A DNA stretch of 64,000 nt from Nocardiopsis sp. N85. GTDB taxonomy: Bacteria > Actinomycetota > Actinomycetes > Streptosporangiales > Streptosporangiaceae. The stretch is taken from positions 1 through 64,000 of the forward strand of contig NZ_JARBUT010000009.1 of NCBI RefSeq assembly GCF_028882275.1. The letters run 5' to 3'. The position numbers and the translations under genes were made by a program. A model generated the notes under the pieces. That model was given only the letters and a program-made list of their open reading frames with translations, had not been told where the DNA came from and did not search any database. Positions 39,834 through 47,697 of the stretch are shown one piece after another; within the stretch, counting starts at the first letter, position 1, and each line of letters begins with the position of its first letter.

Positions 39834-40208
39834 TGGTCGGGTTCCTGATTCGTTCGTGAGCGGGTCCGAGGCTCACGCTAGGGGGACGTCCGGCCACAAG
39901 TCCAACACGGGGAAGCGCCGGGATTCGGAAGGCGCGCTCACGAATCCGCCGGGGACACCGTGTCCCTCCCATCACGCCGGGGGCCGGCCGACGCCCGTGG
40001 AACCGGTCCGCCGGGCGCGGGAGGCCGGTCGGGTCCGGGTCGCGGTGTACCACCGGCCCGCCGTCCCCGACGAGCCGGTGGCCGAGGGGCTCGCCGTCGC
40101 CCCGGTGGAGAAGCCGCCGGACGGCACCGGCCGGGGACGAGGGGCGTGTCGGCCCCGCGTCCGGGGTCCGACCCCGCGGGGGGAAGGGCGTCGGGCATAC
40201 TGGTCCCC
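39834..40208. other. 375-bp intergenic region, no gene seen
   Basis: This is the divergent space between the aldo/keto reductase and the Rdx-family gene. Open frames across it have proline/arginine/glycine-rich composition with no domain. The first 120 bases, next to the reductase start, are less GC-rich and should hold its promoter; no convincing boxes were identified. Confidence 0.5.
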
Positions 40209-40496
40209 ATGTCGGAACGGACCCCCCGCCTGGAGATCGAGTACTGCACGCGCTGCCGATGGCTGCCGCGCGCGACGTGGATGGCGCAGGAACTGCTCAC
40301 CACGTTCGAGGCCGAACTCGGGGAGGTCGCGCTGGTCCCGGGCACCGGCGGGGTGTTCGAGGTGCGGATCGACGGGGAGACCGTGTGGTCGCGCGCCAGT
40401 GACGCCGCCTTCACCGACGCCGCCGACATCAAGCGGCTGGTCCGTGACCGGATCGCGCCCGACCGCCCGCTCGGGCACTCCGAGCGTCGCGACTGA
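40209..40496 (+). CDS. SelT/SelW/SelH (Rdx) family protein with CxxC
   Basis: A 95-aa thioredoxin-fold protein of the Rdx family. The redox motif is in RLEIEYCTRCRWLPRATWMAQELL, where cysteines occupy both positions (selenocysteine in the eukaryotic relatives). The later GTGGVFEVRIDGETVWSR matches the family's second conserved block, and the tail DIKRLVRDRIAP is typical. Predicted cytoplasmic thiol-redox role. The ATG at 40209 is the first in frame before the conserved core. Confidence 0.88.
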   Translation: MSERTPRLEIEYCTRCRWLPRATWMAQELLTTFEAELGEVALVPGTGGVFEVRIDGETVWSRASDAAFTDAADIKRLVRDRIAPDRPLGHSERRD

Positions 40497-40547
40497 CACG
40501 GGCGCCGCGTCCTCTCGGAATCGGCGTCCGGCGACTACCGTGGCCCC

Positions 40548-40901
40548 ATGAGCGACTCGGAGAACGCGATCGACACGTCCGTCCCGCCCAGCGGACCCGG
40601 ATGCCGGGAGTGTCTGGCCGGCGGCGGGTGGTGGGTCCACCTGCGCCGTTGTGCGGTCTGCGGGCACGTCGGCTGCTGTGACAGTTCGCCCGCTCGGCAC
40701 GCCGGCCACCACTTCGAGGAGACCGGCCACCCGATCATCCAGAGCTTCGAACCGGGCGAGGTGTGGTTCTACGACTTCCGCAGCGGGAGGACCGAGAGCG
40801 GTCCGGAGCTGGCCCCGCCCACCTCACACCCCGAGGACCAGCCGGTGCCGGCGCCCGCCGACCGGGTGCCCGCCGACTGGAGGGCGCACATCCACCGGTG
40901 A
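40548..40901 (+). CDS. UBP-type zinc finger domain protein
   Basis: A 117-aa small protein with a ubiquitin-hydrolase-type zinc finger: GCRECLAGGGWWVHLRRCAVCGHVGCCDSSPARHAGHHFEETGHPIIQSFEPGE. The spaced Cys and His residues give the three zinc sites of the fold. The C-terminus is proline-rich. Such stand-alone proteins are common in actinomycetes and their partner is unknown. It follows the Rdx gene by 51 bp on the same strand, and the next gene is convergent with a 3-bp gap. Confidence 0.88.
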   Translation: MSDSENAIDTSVPPSGPGCRECLAGGGWWVHLRRCAVCGHVGCCDSSPARHAGHHFEETGHPIIQSFEPGEVWFYDFRSGRTESGPELAPPTSHPEDQPVPAPADRVPADWRAHIHR

Positions 40902-40904
40902 TCC

Positions 40905-41432
40905 TCATCGGGGGTCGCCGTGGCCCCGGGCCCGCAGTCGAGAGGCCACCAGGCGCGCCGCTCCCGCGATGACCGCCACGTTGAAGATCATCTGGGCGAT
41001 GAACAGCCCGCGCGCCCACTGCCCTTGGGCGTGGATGTCGCCGTAGCCGACGGTGGCCGGCGTGGTGAGCGCGAAGTAGAGGGCGTCGGTCCGGGTCTCC
41101 AGGCCCACGAACTCCCCGGGGCGGACGAGGGCGACCCCGTGGTCGGCGAGGGCGAACAGCGCGATCCCGCAGACGGCGATGAGGATCGGGGGCCGCAGGG
41201 GCAGGGTGGCCGGGTCCTCGCGTCCTTGGCGGCGGGCCGCCCGCAGCATCGACAGGCAGACGAGGCAGATTCCGAGGGCGAAGACGATCCAGCGCGCCCA
41301 CACCTGCCAGGACGTCGCCGTGTACTCGAAGGGGACGACGTAGTACAGGACGAGGATCAGGACGACCTCGCCCGTCAGGACCGCGCGGTCCCACCGACGG
41401 AGGATCGGGATCCTCCCACTCGCAAAGGACAT
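40905..41432 (-). CDS. Potassium channel-like membrane protein
   Basis: A 175-aa ion-channel-family protein. Hydrophobic helices are seen at about 18-36, 46-64, 83-104 and 140-160. Between the last two lies the pore loop and selectivity filter YFALTTPATVGYGDI, with the T-V-G-Y-G-D signature of K+ channels. There is no RCK or voltage-sensor domain. The ATG start at 41432 gives MSFASGRIPILRRWD before the first helix. Confidence 0.9.
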   Translation of the reverse strand: MSFASGRIPILRRWDRAVLTGEVVLILVLYYVVPFEYTATSWQVWARWIVFALGICLVCLSMLRAARRQGREDPATLPLRPPILIAVCGIALFALADHGVALVRPGEFVGLETRTDALYFALTTPATVGYGDIHAQGQWARGLFIAQMIFNVAVIAGAARLVASRLRARGHGDPR

Positions 41433-41474
41433 GACCCACAGTCATAGCACGGACACCGTGCGTCCCCGTGGCGT

Positions 41475-42035
41475 TCAGCGCAGGGCCGCGCGGCGCTCCA
41501 GGACCGTCAGCACCCGCTCGTACCAGCGCAGGTTCTCCTCCTCCAGGGCGATGCCGCGCAGCAGGGTGAGGTAGGGGCCGACCCGCTCGGCCTCGGCCAG
41601 GTGCTCCTCCTCGCTCCGCCCCTCCCGGAGCAGGTCGCGCAGGCGCAGGTAATGGGCGAGGCGGGCGCGCGACCAGTCCCCGCGTTCGGTGACGGCGGTG
41701 CGCACGCCGTCGAGATCGCCCGCGTCGACCGCCTGCACCTGGACCATGAGTTCGTCGCGGATGGCGATGGGCCGGGGCGCGCGGGCGGTGAAGGCGCGCA
41801 AGTGCTCGTGGCCGTGGTCGGTGAGGGTGAAGACGCGCTTGTCGGGCCTGCGCTCCTGGCGGACGACGGTCGCCTCGATGAGCCCGTCGCCCTCCATCCG
41901 TTCCAGTTCCCGATAGATCTGCTGGGGGGTGGCCATCCAGAAGTTGGCCACGGAGGAGTCGAAGATCTTCGTCAGGTCGTATCCGGAGGCCGGCCCCTCC
42001 AAAAGGGCGGCCATGACGGCGTTGCGCAGTGCCAT
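41475..42035 (-). CDS. PadR family transcriptional regulator
   Basis: A 186-aa regulator. The N-terminal PadR winged helix shows MALRNAVMAALLEGPASGYDLTKIF and WMATPQQIYRELERMEGDGLI; the C-terminal half is the Vir_C/PadR-C helical dimerization domain (ending NLRWYERVLTVLERR). Length is normal. It is divergent from a SnoaL-like protein, and the space between has two palindromic motifs that could be its operators. PadR proteins usually repress and respond to small phenolic or hydrophobic ligands (family knowledge). Confidence 0.93.
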   Translation of the reverse strand: MALRNAVMAALLEGPASGYDLTKIFDSSVANFWMATPQQIYRELERMEGDGLIEATVVRQERRPDKRVFTLTDHGHEHLRAFTARAPRPIAIRDELMVQVQAVDAGDLDGVRTAVTERGDWSRARLAHYLRLRDLLREGRSEEEHLAEAERVGPYLTLLRGIALEEENLRWYERVLTVLERRAALR

Positions 42036-42072
42036 CCGGTCACTGTAACGCCCACCTCCGGGACTCGCCTCG

Positions 42073-42155
42073 TTGATTGATCAAAAAATCGAATAGTGAA
42101 CCCGTGTACAGCGCACCGAGGAGCTGCTAGCCTCCAGGCCTATTCAACTAATTGA
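42073..42155. promoter_or_regulatory. Two dyads in the PadR/SnoaL intergenic region
   Basis: TTGAT-TG-ATCAA (42073-42084) lies 38 bp upstream of the padR start. TCAA-CTAA-TTGA (42144-42155) lies 15 bp before the ATG of the divergent gene and close to its ribosome binding site. Both are built from TTGA/TCAA halves in an AT-richer patch. They are candidate PadR operators. Confidence 0.45.
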
Positions 42156-42169
42156 CCAAGGAGTGCGCC

Positions 42170-42562
42170 ATGGGAAGCTTCCGTGAGGCCGTCGAAGCCC
42201 GGGACGCCGACGCGCTCGCCGGACTGCTGGCCGACGATGTCGTCTTCACCAGCCCGGTCGCCTTCAAGCCGCACCACGGCAAGGCCGTCACCGCCGCCAT
42301 CCTGCGCGCGGTCCTGCGGGTCTTCGAGGACTTCCGCTACGTCGGCGAGTACACCTCCGCCGACGACCGCGAACACGTGCTGCGCTTCCGGGCCACGGTG
42401 AGCGGCAGGGAGATCGAGGGCTGCGACCTGCTCCACTTCGACGACACCGGCCGGATCGACGCGCTCACCGTGATCGTCCGCCCGCTCTCGGGGCTCCAGG
42501 CCCTGGCCGACGCCATGAACGCGCAGTTCGACCGCGTCCACCAGGAGGCCGCCGCCGAATAG
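42170..42562 (+). CDS. SnoaL/NTF2-like protein
   Basis: A 130-aa single-domain protein of the NTF2-like cone fold. It shows the SnoaL-type opening FREAVEARDADALAGLLADDVVFTSPVAFKPHHGKAVTAAIL, the strand region HVLRFRATVSGREIEGCDLLHFDDTGRIDALTVIVRPLSGLQAL, and a short tail. These folds serve as cyclases, isomerases, hydrolases or ligand binders; no catalytic set is obvious. The ATG at 42170 follows AAGGAG at 6 nt. It is divergent from and probably controlled by the PadR regulator. Confidence 0.88.
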   Translation: MGSFREAVEARDADALAGLLADDVVFTSPVAFKPHHGKAVTAAILRAVLRVFEDFRYVGEYTSADDREHVLRFRATVSGREIEGCDLLHFDDTGRIDALTVIVRPLSGLQALADAMNAQFDRVHQEAAAE

Positions 42563-42603
42563 CGGGTGGGTCGACCGCGAGGGCTGCGCATACCCTCGAA
42601 GGC

Positions 42604-43449
42604 GTGACGAACGCATGTGAGAGGACCGACCTCACCGCCACCGCCGAGCGCATCCGCGAGACCCTGGGCCAAGGCCCCGTCCTGGCCCTGACCGGCGCGG
42701 GCATCTCCACGGATTCGGGCATCCCCGATTACCGGGGTCCCGACTCACCGCCCCGCACCCCCATGACCTACCAGCAGTTCGTCGGCGACGCCGCCTTCCG
42801 CCGCCACTACTGGGCGCGCAACCACGTCGGTTGGCGACACGTGCACCGGACCCTGCCCAACCAGGGCCATCGCGCGCTGGCCCGCATGGAGGCGGTGGGG
42901 GTCGTCTCCGCCGTCATCACCCAGAACGTGGACACCCTGCACGGGGCGGCGGGCAGCCGCGCCGTGATCGACCTGCACGGGCGCTACGACCGGGTGGTGT
43001 GCCTGGACTGCTCGCGGGTGATCCCCCGCGAGCGGTTGGCCGAACGGTTGAGCGAGCTCAACCCCGGTTTCTCCGACCGGGTGGGCGACATCGAGATCGC
43101 CCCGGACGCCGACGCCGCCCTGGCGACCACCGAGGGTTTCCGGGTCGCCGACTGCTCCGCCTGCGGGGGCGTGCTCAAGCCCGACATCGTCTACTTCGGC
43201 GAGAACGTGCCGCCCGAACGGGTCCGCCGGGGGTACCGGCTGGTGGAGGAGTCCACCGCGCTCCTGGTCGTGGGGTCGTCGTTGACGGTCCTGTCGGGGC
43301 GGCGGTTCGTCAAGGCCGCCGCCGACCGCCACCTGCCGATCGTCATCCTCAACCGGGGCGAGACCCGCTGCGACGCCCTGGCCGACCTCACCGTGGACGC
43401 GGGCTGTTCGGAGGTGCTCACCGCCCTGGCCGACACCTACACCCGCTGA
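42604..43449 (+). CDS. Sir2-family NAD-dependent protein deacylase
   Basis: A 281-aa sirtuin. NAD-binding motifs GAGISTDSGIPDYRG and TQNVDTLH, the catalytic His in DLHGRYDRVVC, two CxxC zinc pairs (VVCLDCS and ADCSACGG) and the later VVGSSLTVLSG and ILNRGETRCD blocks are all present. It removes acyl groups from lysines using NAD+, in the cytoplasm. A GTG at 42604 was taken as start. Its 3' end is 21 bp from the convergent hydrolase gene. Confidence 0.95.
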   Translation: MTNACERTDLTATAERIRETLGQGPVLALTGAGISTDSGIPDYRGPDSPPRTPMTYQQFVGDAAFRRHYWARNHVGWRHVHRTLPNQGHRALARMEAVGVVSAVITQNVDTLHGAAGSRAVIDLHGRYDRVVCLDCSRVIPRERLAERLSELNPGFSDRVGDIEIAPDADAALATTEGFRVADCSACGGVLKPDIVYFGENVPPERVRRGYRLVEESTALLVVGSSLTVLSGRRFVKAAADRHLPIVILNRGETRCDALADLTVDAGCSEVLTALADTYTR

Positions 43450-43470
43450 GGTCGGCCAGGGGTCCCTACC

Positions 43471-44445
43471 TCAGTCCAGGCCGGTGAGGAAGTCGAGCAG
43501 GGCGGCGTTGACCTCCGCGGGCCGCTCCTGCTGGGTCCAGTGACCACAGCCGGGCAGGGTGACGTCCCCGCGCAGGTCGGGCACGATCGCGGTGAGCATC
43601 GACCGCAGCTCCGGCACTCCGCGCATGGCCAGCACCAGGTCCATGGTGCCCACCATGTACAGGGCGGGCACGTCGATGGTGCGACCCTGGAACGGGGACA
43701 TGAGCCCCTGGTTCGCCTCGATGTTGCGGTACCAGTCGAGCGGACCCGTGTAGGCGTGCTCCCCGTGCAGGGCGTGTTCGCGGGCGAAGACCGCGATGTC
43801 CTCCTCGGTGATCCAGTCGGGCAGCGACTCCGGTTCGGGCAGGCTGTCCACGGACGTGCTCCCCTCGGGGATCATCCAGATCCGCGGCCCGTCGGGCCTG
43901 GGGTCGTCACCCGAGGCCCCCACCAGGACCCGGCGCAGGAAACGGGCGGGGTCGGCGGCCATCTCCGCGTCGGCGCGCCCGCGTTCCTGGAAGTAGACCT
44001 GGTAGAAGCCCTCGCCGTAGATGTGCCGGGTGACCGAGGGCGACGGCATCATCGCCGGCACCACCGGCGGCACGCTCAGGCCCACCACGCCGCGCACCAG
44101 ATCGGGGCGCATGAGCGCGGTGGCCCAGGCCACGGGGGCGCCCCAGTCGTGGCCCACCAGGACGGCGCGCTCCTCCCCCAGCGCGGAGATCAGCGCGACC
44201 ACGTCGCCGACCAGTCGGGGGAGCGAGTAGTCGGTGACCTCCTCGGGGCGTTCGCTGCGGCCGTACCCGCGCTGGTCGGGGGCGACGACGCGGTACCCGG
44301 CCTCGGCCAGCGGGGCGAACTGGTGCCGCCAGGAGTACCAGCCCTCCGGGAAACCGTGCAGGAGCAGCACCAACGGCCCGCTCCCCTGTTCGGCGACGTG
44401 CAATCGGATCCCGTTGACCTCGACGTCCTTGTGCTCCACGTTCAT
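43471..44445 (-). CDS. Alpha/beta hydrolase, epoxide hydrolase type
   Basis: A 324-aa soluble hydrolase. The oxyanion HGFPEGWYSWR motif, the nucleophile elbow VGHDWGAPVAW with Asp100 in the nucleophile place, the acid region near VGTMDLVL and the catalytic His in LPGCGHWTQQERP fit soluble epoxide hydrolases; an Asp nucleophile also occurs in haloalkane dehalogenases, but the cap-region tyrosines and HGxP motif favour epoxides. The ATG at 44445 gives MNVEHKDVEVNGIRLHVAEQG. Confidence 0.92.
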   Translation of the reverse strand: MNVEHKDVEVNGIRLHVAEQGSGPLVLLLHGFPEGWYSWRHQFAPLAEAGYRVVAPDQRGYGRSERPEEVTDYSLPRLVGDVVALISALGEERAVLVGHDWGAPVAWATALMRPDLVRGVVGLSVPPVVPAMMPSPSVTRHIYGEGFYQVYFQERGRADAEMAADPARFLRRVLVGASGDDPRPDGPRIWMIPEGSTSVDSLPEPESLPDWITEEDIAVFAREHALHGEHAYTGPLDWYRNIEANQGLMSPFQGRTIDVPALYMVGTMDLVLAMRGVPELRSMLTAIVPDLRGDVTLPGCGHWTQQERPAEVNAALLDFLTGLD

Positions 44446-44645
44446 CGTCCGCTCCTCAAGCCTGTCGGGGGGTGACGACCACGACGCTACAACGCCCCCC
44501 TTCCCCGGCGATGTCCACCCGGGTGACGACGGAGGGAACCCTTTCGGCCGAAGACGCGAAAGGAAGAAGGAGCGCGTTCGCGGTAATCCGCGCCTCCTCT
44601 CCAGGGACTACTTCCCCGAGAGTCCGACGACGGTGAAGGAGACCG

Positions 44646-45251
44646 ATGAGGACCGACAGGGCCGAGGCCCCGCCCACCGACCGGTTGGCGGACCTCTATG
44701 ACCGCTACCACGCCAGGATCCTGGCGTTCTGTCTCCTACGCTCGGACGAGTCCGTGGCGGAGGAGGTGGCCAGTGAGACGTTCGTGATCGCCTGGCGCAG
44801 GCTGTCGACCGTCCCCGACCCGCCTCTGCCGTGGCTTCTGGGGGTCGCCCGCAACCTGCTGCGCAAACAGTACGGCGCGCGGATGCGCCGGGAGACCCTG
44901 CTGCGCCGGTTGGCCGAACTCACGAACGACCGCGACCAGCGCGACTGGGACGTCGCCGAACGGTTCGTGCTGCGCGAGAGCGCCGTCCGGGCCCTGAGCG
45001 AGCTCCCCGAACGGCACGTGGAGGCGCTCACCCTCGTCGCCTGGCACGGCCTCACCCCCGCTGAGGCGGGGAAGGTCCTGGGCTGCTCCGCGACGACGTT
45101 CTCGGTCCGTCTGCACCGGGCTCGGCGTGCGCTGGCCCGGCAACTCGACGTCCTGGAGGGTTCCCACGGCCGCAAGGCGTCGGACGGACGTCCCCCCGAA
45201 CCCCGTTCCGGCCACCCGACGGTCCGCAACGTCCACCAGGAGGCACGATGA
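44646..45251 (+). CDS. ECF-type RNA polymerase sigma factor
   Basis: A 201-aa sigma-70 family protein. Region 2 (about 16-80) reads LYDRYHARILAFCLLRSDESVAEEVASETFVIAWRRLSTVP, and region 4 (about 112-165) reads ALSELPERHVEALTLVAWHGLTPAEAGKVLGCSATTFSVRLHRARRAL. The C-terminus is a disordered polar tail. AAGGAG precedes the ATG by 5 nt. Its stop overlaps the start of the next gene (ATGA), a membrane protein of the type paired with such sigma factors. Confidence 0.94.
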   Translation: MRTDRAEAPPTDRLADLYDRYHARILAFCLLRSDESVAEEVASETFVIAWRRLSTVPDPPLPWLLGVARNLLRKQYGARMRRETLLRRLAELTNDRDQRDWDVAERFVLRESAVRALSELPERHVEALTLVAWHGLTPAEAGKVLGCSATTFSVRLHRARRALARQLDVLEGSHGRKASDGRPPEPRSGHPTVRNVHQEAR

Positions 45252-46354
45252 CACAGGACGACATCCTCGACGCCGTGTCGGCGCTGGAGCCCGGGGCCGT
45301 GCGGGAACGCGCGGAGCACCTCAGCCACCTGCACCGCGAGCGGGTCCTCGAACGGGCCCGGGCCGCGGGCGGACGGCGGGCGTTCCTGCGGGCGACGGCC
45401 GACCGCCGGTGGCGGCTCCCGGTGACGGTGGGGGCACTGGCCACCGCCGCCGCGGTCGGGGCGGGGATCTTCATGTACTCGCCGCAGACGATCATCGTCC
45501 CCGGCGGCCCCGCCGACGTCCAGGGCGGTACCGCCCAGGCGCCCGCCTACGCCGACGCGCGGGAGGTGTTCATCGCCGCGGCCGAGGCCGCCGCAGCCGA
45601 GGAGACGGCCGTGGGCGACGTCTGGTACATCCGCACGCACAACCGGCGCCCCGCCGGACCCGTGGGGGGCGGATCCGATTACACCGTCCACCAGACCTTC
45701 ACCGAGGAGCAGTGGTACGAACTCGGCGGCGACTTCCGGAGCCTGAACAACCTCAACCTGAACGCGGAGAACATCTTCCCGACCGAGGAGGACCGTGCGG
45801 CCTGGGAGGAGGCGGGGTCACCCGATTTGAACCACAGCACCCCCGCGAGCACCGGTTACCACGGCGAGTTCGTCAACATCATCGACTCCCGGACCTCGGA
45901 ACTCCTCGAACTGCCCGGTGACCCCGAGGAGCTGGAGACCCTGTTGCGCGAACGGTGGTCGGCGTCCCTGTCCCTCACCGACTCCCCGGTACCGGAGACC
46001 GAGGCGGAGTTCGACTCCTACGTGCTCAGCGTCTTCCCGGACCTCGTCACCGGCGCGCTGCGGAGCGAGACCCGGGGCGCGTTCTTCGCCCTGGCCGCCG
46101 AGGCGGAGGGGATCGAGCTGGTCGGCCCGGCCCAGGACCAGCTCGGCCGACCGGGGCAGCGGCTCAAGGTGACCGACCCGAGCATTCCCGACGCGGACCT
46201 GTCCTTCCACTGGATCGTGGACCCCGAGTCGGGGACCCTGCTGAGCACCCAGATGGACGAGCAGGTCTGGGTGACCTACGAGCAGGTGGGTTTCGTCGAG
46301 GAGATCGGCGAAGCGGCCGTCCCCGTCGAGTACGAGAACCGGTACGGGAACTGA
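45248..46354 (+). CDS. CU044_5270-type membrane protein paired with ECF sigma factor
   Basis: A 368-aa protein with a charged cytoplasmic N-terminus (about 1-55, with ERAEHLSHLHRERVLERARA), one helix (LPVTVGALATAAAVGAGIFM) and a large extracytoplasmic region rich in acidic and aromatic residues. It resembles the CU044_5270 proteins encoded after actinomycete ECF sigma factors, which probably act as anti-sigma or sensor partners. Its 4-nt overlap with the sigma gene supports coupled expression. No ZAS zinc motif (HxxxCxxC) is seen, so the inhibitory mechanism, if any, is different. Confidence 0.8.
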   Translation: MTQDDILDAVSALEPGAVRERAEHLSHLHRERVLERARAAGGRRAFLRATADRRWRLPVTVGALATAAAVGAGIFMYSPQTIIVPGGPADVQGGTAQAPAYADAREVFIAAAEAAAAEETAVGDVWYIRTHNRRPAGPVGGGSDYTVHQTFTEEQWYELGGDFRSLNNLNLNAENIFPTEEDRAAWEEAGSPDLNHSTPASTGYHGEFVNIIDSRTSELLELPGDPEELETLLRERWSASLSLTDSPVPETEAEFDSYVLSVFPDLVTGALRSETRGAFFALAAEAEGIELVGPAQDQLGRPGQRLKVTDPSIPDADLSFHWIVDPESGTLLSTQMDEQVWVTYEQVGFVEEIGEAAVPVEYENRYGN

Positions 46355-46390
46355 CCCGCGGGAACCGACCCGCACGACGGACCGACACCC

Positions 46391-46421
46391 GGCCCGCGCC
46401 CTCTTCCCCAGGGCGCGGGCC
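46391..46421. terminator. 12-bp perfect hairpin between convergent genes
   Basis: GGCCCGCGCCCT (46391-46402) pairs with AGGGCGCGGGCC (46410-46421) around a 7-base loop. It is centred between the sigma-factor operon end (46354) and the P450 gene end (46426) and probably terminates both. Confidence 0.75.
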
Positions 46422-46425
46422 GGCG

Positions 46426-47697
46426 TCACGTCCTCCGGGGGCCGAAGGTCACCGGCAGGTGGAGGGGGCCGCCCGCCCACGGAGAGGGCCTGCGGTCCGA
46501 CCCGCGCGGGGACGGTGTCGACCACATGTCGGGCAGGCGGTCCAGCAGCACCTCCACCGCCGTCCCGGCGATGGTCGCCGCCATCCGGGGCGCGGGGTGG
46601 GGGCAGCCCTGCTCACCGTGGCCGAAGAACAGCCGGGGGCGTTCGCCGGCCGGCCGGTCCATACCGGCCGCCGCCAGTCCCACTACGAGCAGGTCGCCCC
46701 GTCGGATCCGGCGACCGCCCAGTTCGCAGTCCTGCACCGCCCACCGGCCGAGGACGTTGCGGGCCGGTGTGTCCCGCCACAGCACCTCGTCGAGCGCCCG
46801 CGAGACCGTGATCCGCCCCGCCCCCAGGTCCGCCGCGAACGCGGCGTCCACCAGGGTCAGCCGCAGGGTGTCGGCGATCCAGTCGGCGGTGGACGTCTGC
46901 CACGCCGTCGAGATGAGCAGCAGGTCCAGGGCCACCTCCTCCGTGGAGGCGGCCCTTCGGTGGGACGCGAGCCGGGAGGGCACGTCCGCGCGCGGCAGGC
47001 GGCGGCGATCGCGCACGAGTTCGACGAGGTGCCCGTGGAGCCGTCGACGCGCCGGCCCCGCCCCGGGGTCGGGGATCGCGGCGGCGATGAGGTCGGCGAT
47101 CGGCGCGGAGTCCTCGGCGATGCCGTACAGGCGGGCCAGCACCCGGGCCGGGACGTGCCGGGCGTAGTCGACGACCAGGTCGGCCGTCCCCCGGCCGGCG
47201 AAGCGGTCCACGAGGTGGCCGGCGACCCGATGGGAGAGGTCGCGCAGGTCGATCCGGTCGACGGCGGCCAAGGCGTCGCCGATCGCGTCGACCCGGGCCC
47301 GGTGTTCGGCCCCTTCGGCGAAGGTGAGCGCCGGCGTCCACGTCACGTGGGGACGGAGCGGGTGATCGGCACCGATCCGGTCCCGGTGGTTCCACCGCCG
47401 GCAGTCCCGGGAGAACCATTCCGGGCGGCCCATCACCTGCCGCAGCTCGCGCGGACCGGAGACGAACCAGGCGGGGACGTCGCCCTCCAGCAACACGGGG
47501 GCGACCGGGCCGAGCGCGCGCAGGCGGGCGAAGAGCGCGACGGGATCCCGTTCGGCCTCGGGCCCGTGGAGGCGGAGCGCTTCGGCGTGGTCGGGCGAGG
47601 GGGGCGGCGGCCCGCTGCTCGCCGGAGCGACGTCCGGGGCGGGCCCGTCCGCCGTCGGGGGCCGCCGGACGGAGGTGTCGTCTTCGGAGATGCTCAC
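46426..47697 (-). CDS. Cytochrome P450-like protein (CvnE-like)
   Basis: A 423-aa P450-fold protein. The heme-ligand loop is FGHGEQGCPHPAPRM with the axial Cys, and EGAEHRARVDAIGDAL resembles the C-helix heme-propionate region. The I-helix is degenerate (LLLISTAWQTSTADWI instead of AGxDTT), and the K-helix reads LDEVLWRDTP, so the ExxR arginine position is Trp with an Arg one residue later. The proline-rich first 45 residues look disordered. The GTG at 47697 overlaps the stop of the sensor kinase gene (GTGA). The pair resembles the first and last genes of an actinomycete conservon. Catalytic activity is uncertain. Confidence 0.82.
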   Translation of the reverse strand: MSISEDDTSVRRPPTADGPAPDVAPASSGPPPPSPDHAEALRLHGPEAERDPVALFARLRALGPVAPVLLEGDVPAWFVSGPRELRQVMGRPEWFSRDCRRWNHRDRIGADHPLRPHVTWTPALTFAEGAEHRARVDAIGDALAAVDRIDLRDLSHRVAGHLVDRFAGRGTADLVVDYARHVPARVLARLYGIAEDSAPIADLIAAAIPDPGAGPARRRLHGHLVELVRDRRRLPRADVPSRLASHRRAASTEEVALDLLLISTAWQTSTADWIADTLRLTLVDAAFAADLGAGRITVSRALDEVLWRDTPARNVLGRWAVQDCELGGRRIRRGDLLVVGLAAAGMDRPAGERPRLFFGHGEQGCPHPAPRMAATIAGTAVEVLLDRLPDMWSTPSPRGSDRRPSPWAGGPLHLPVTFGPRRT

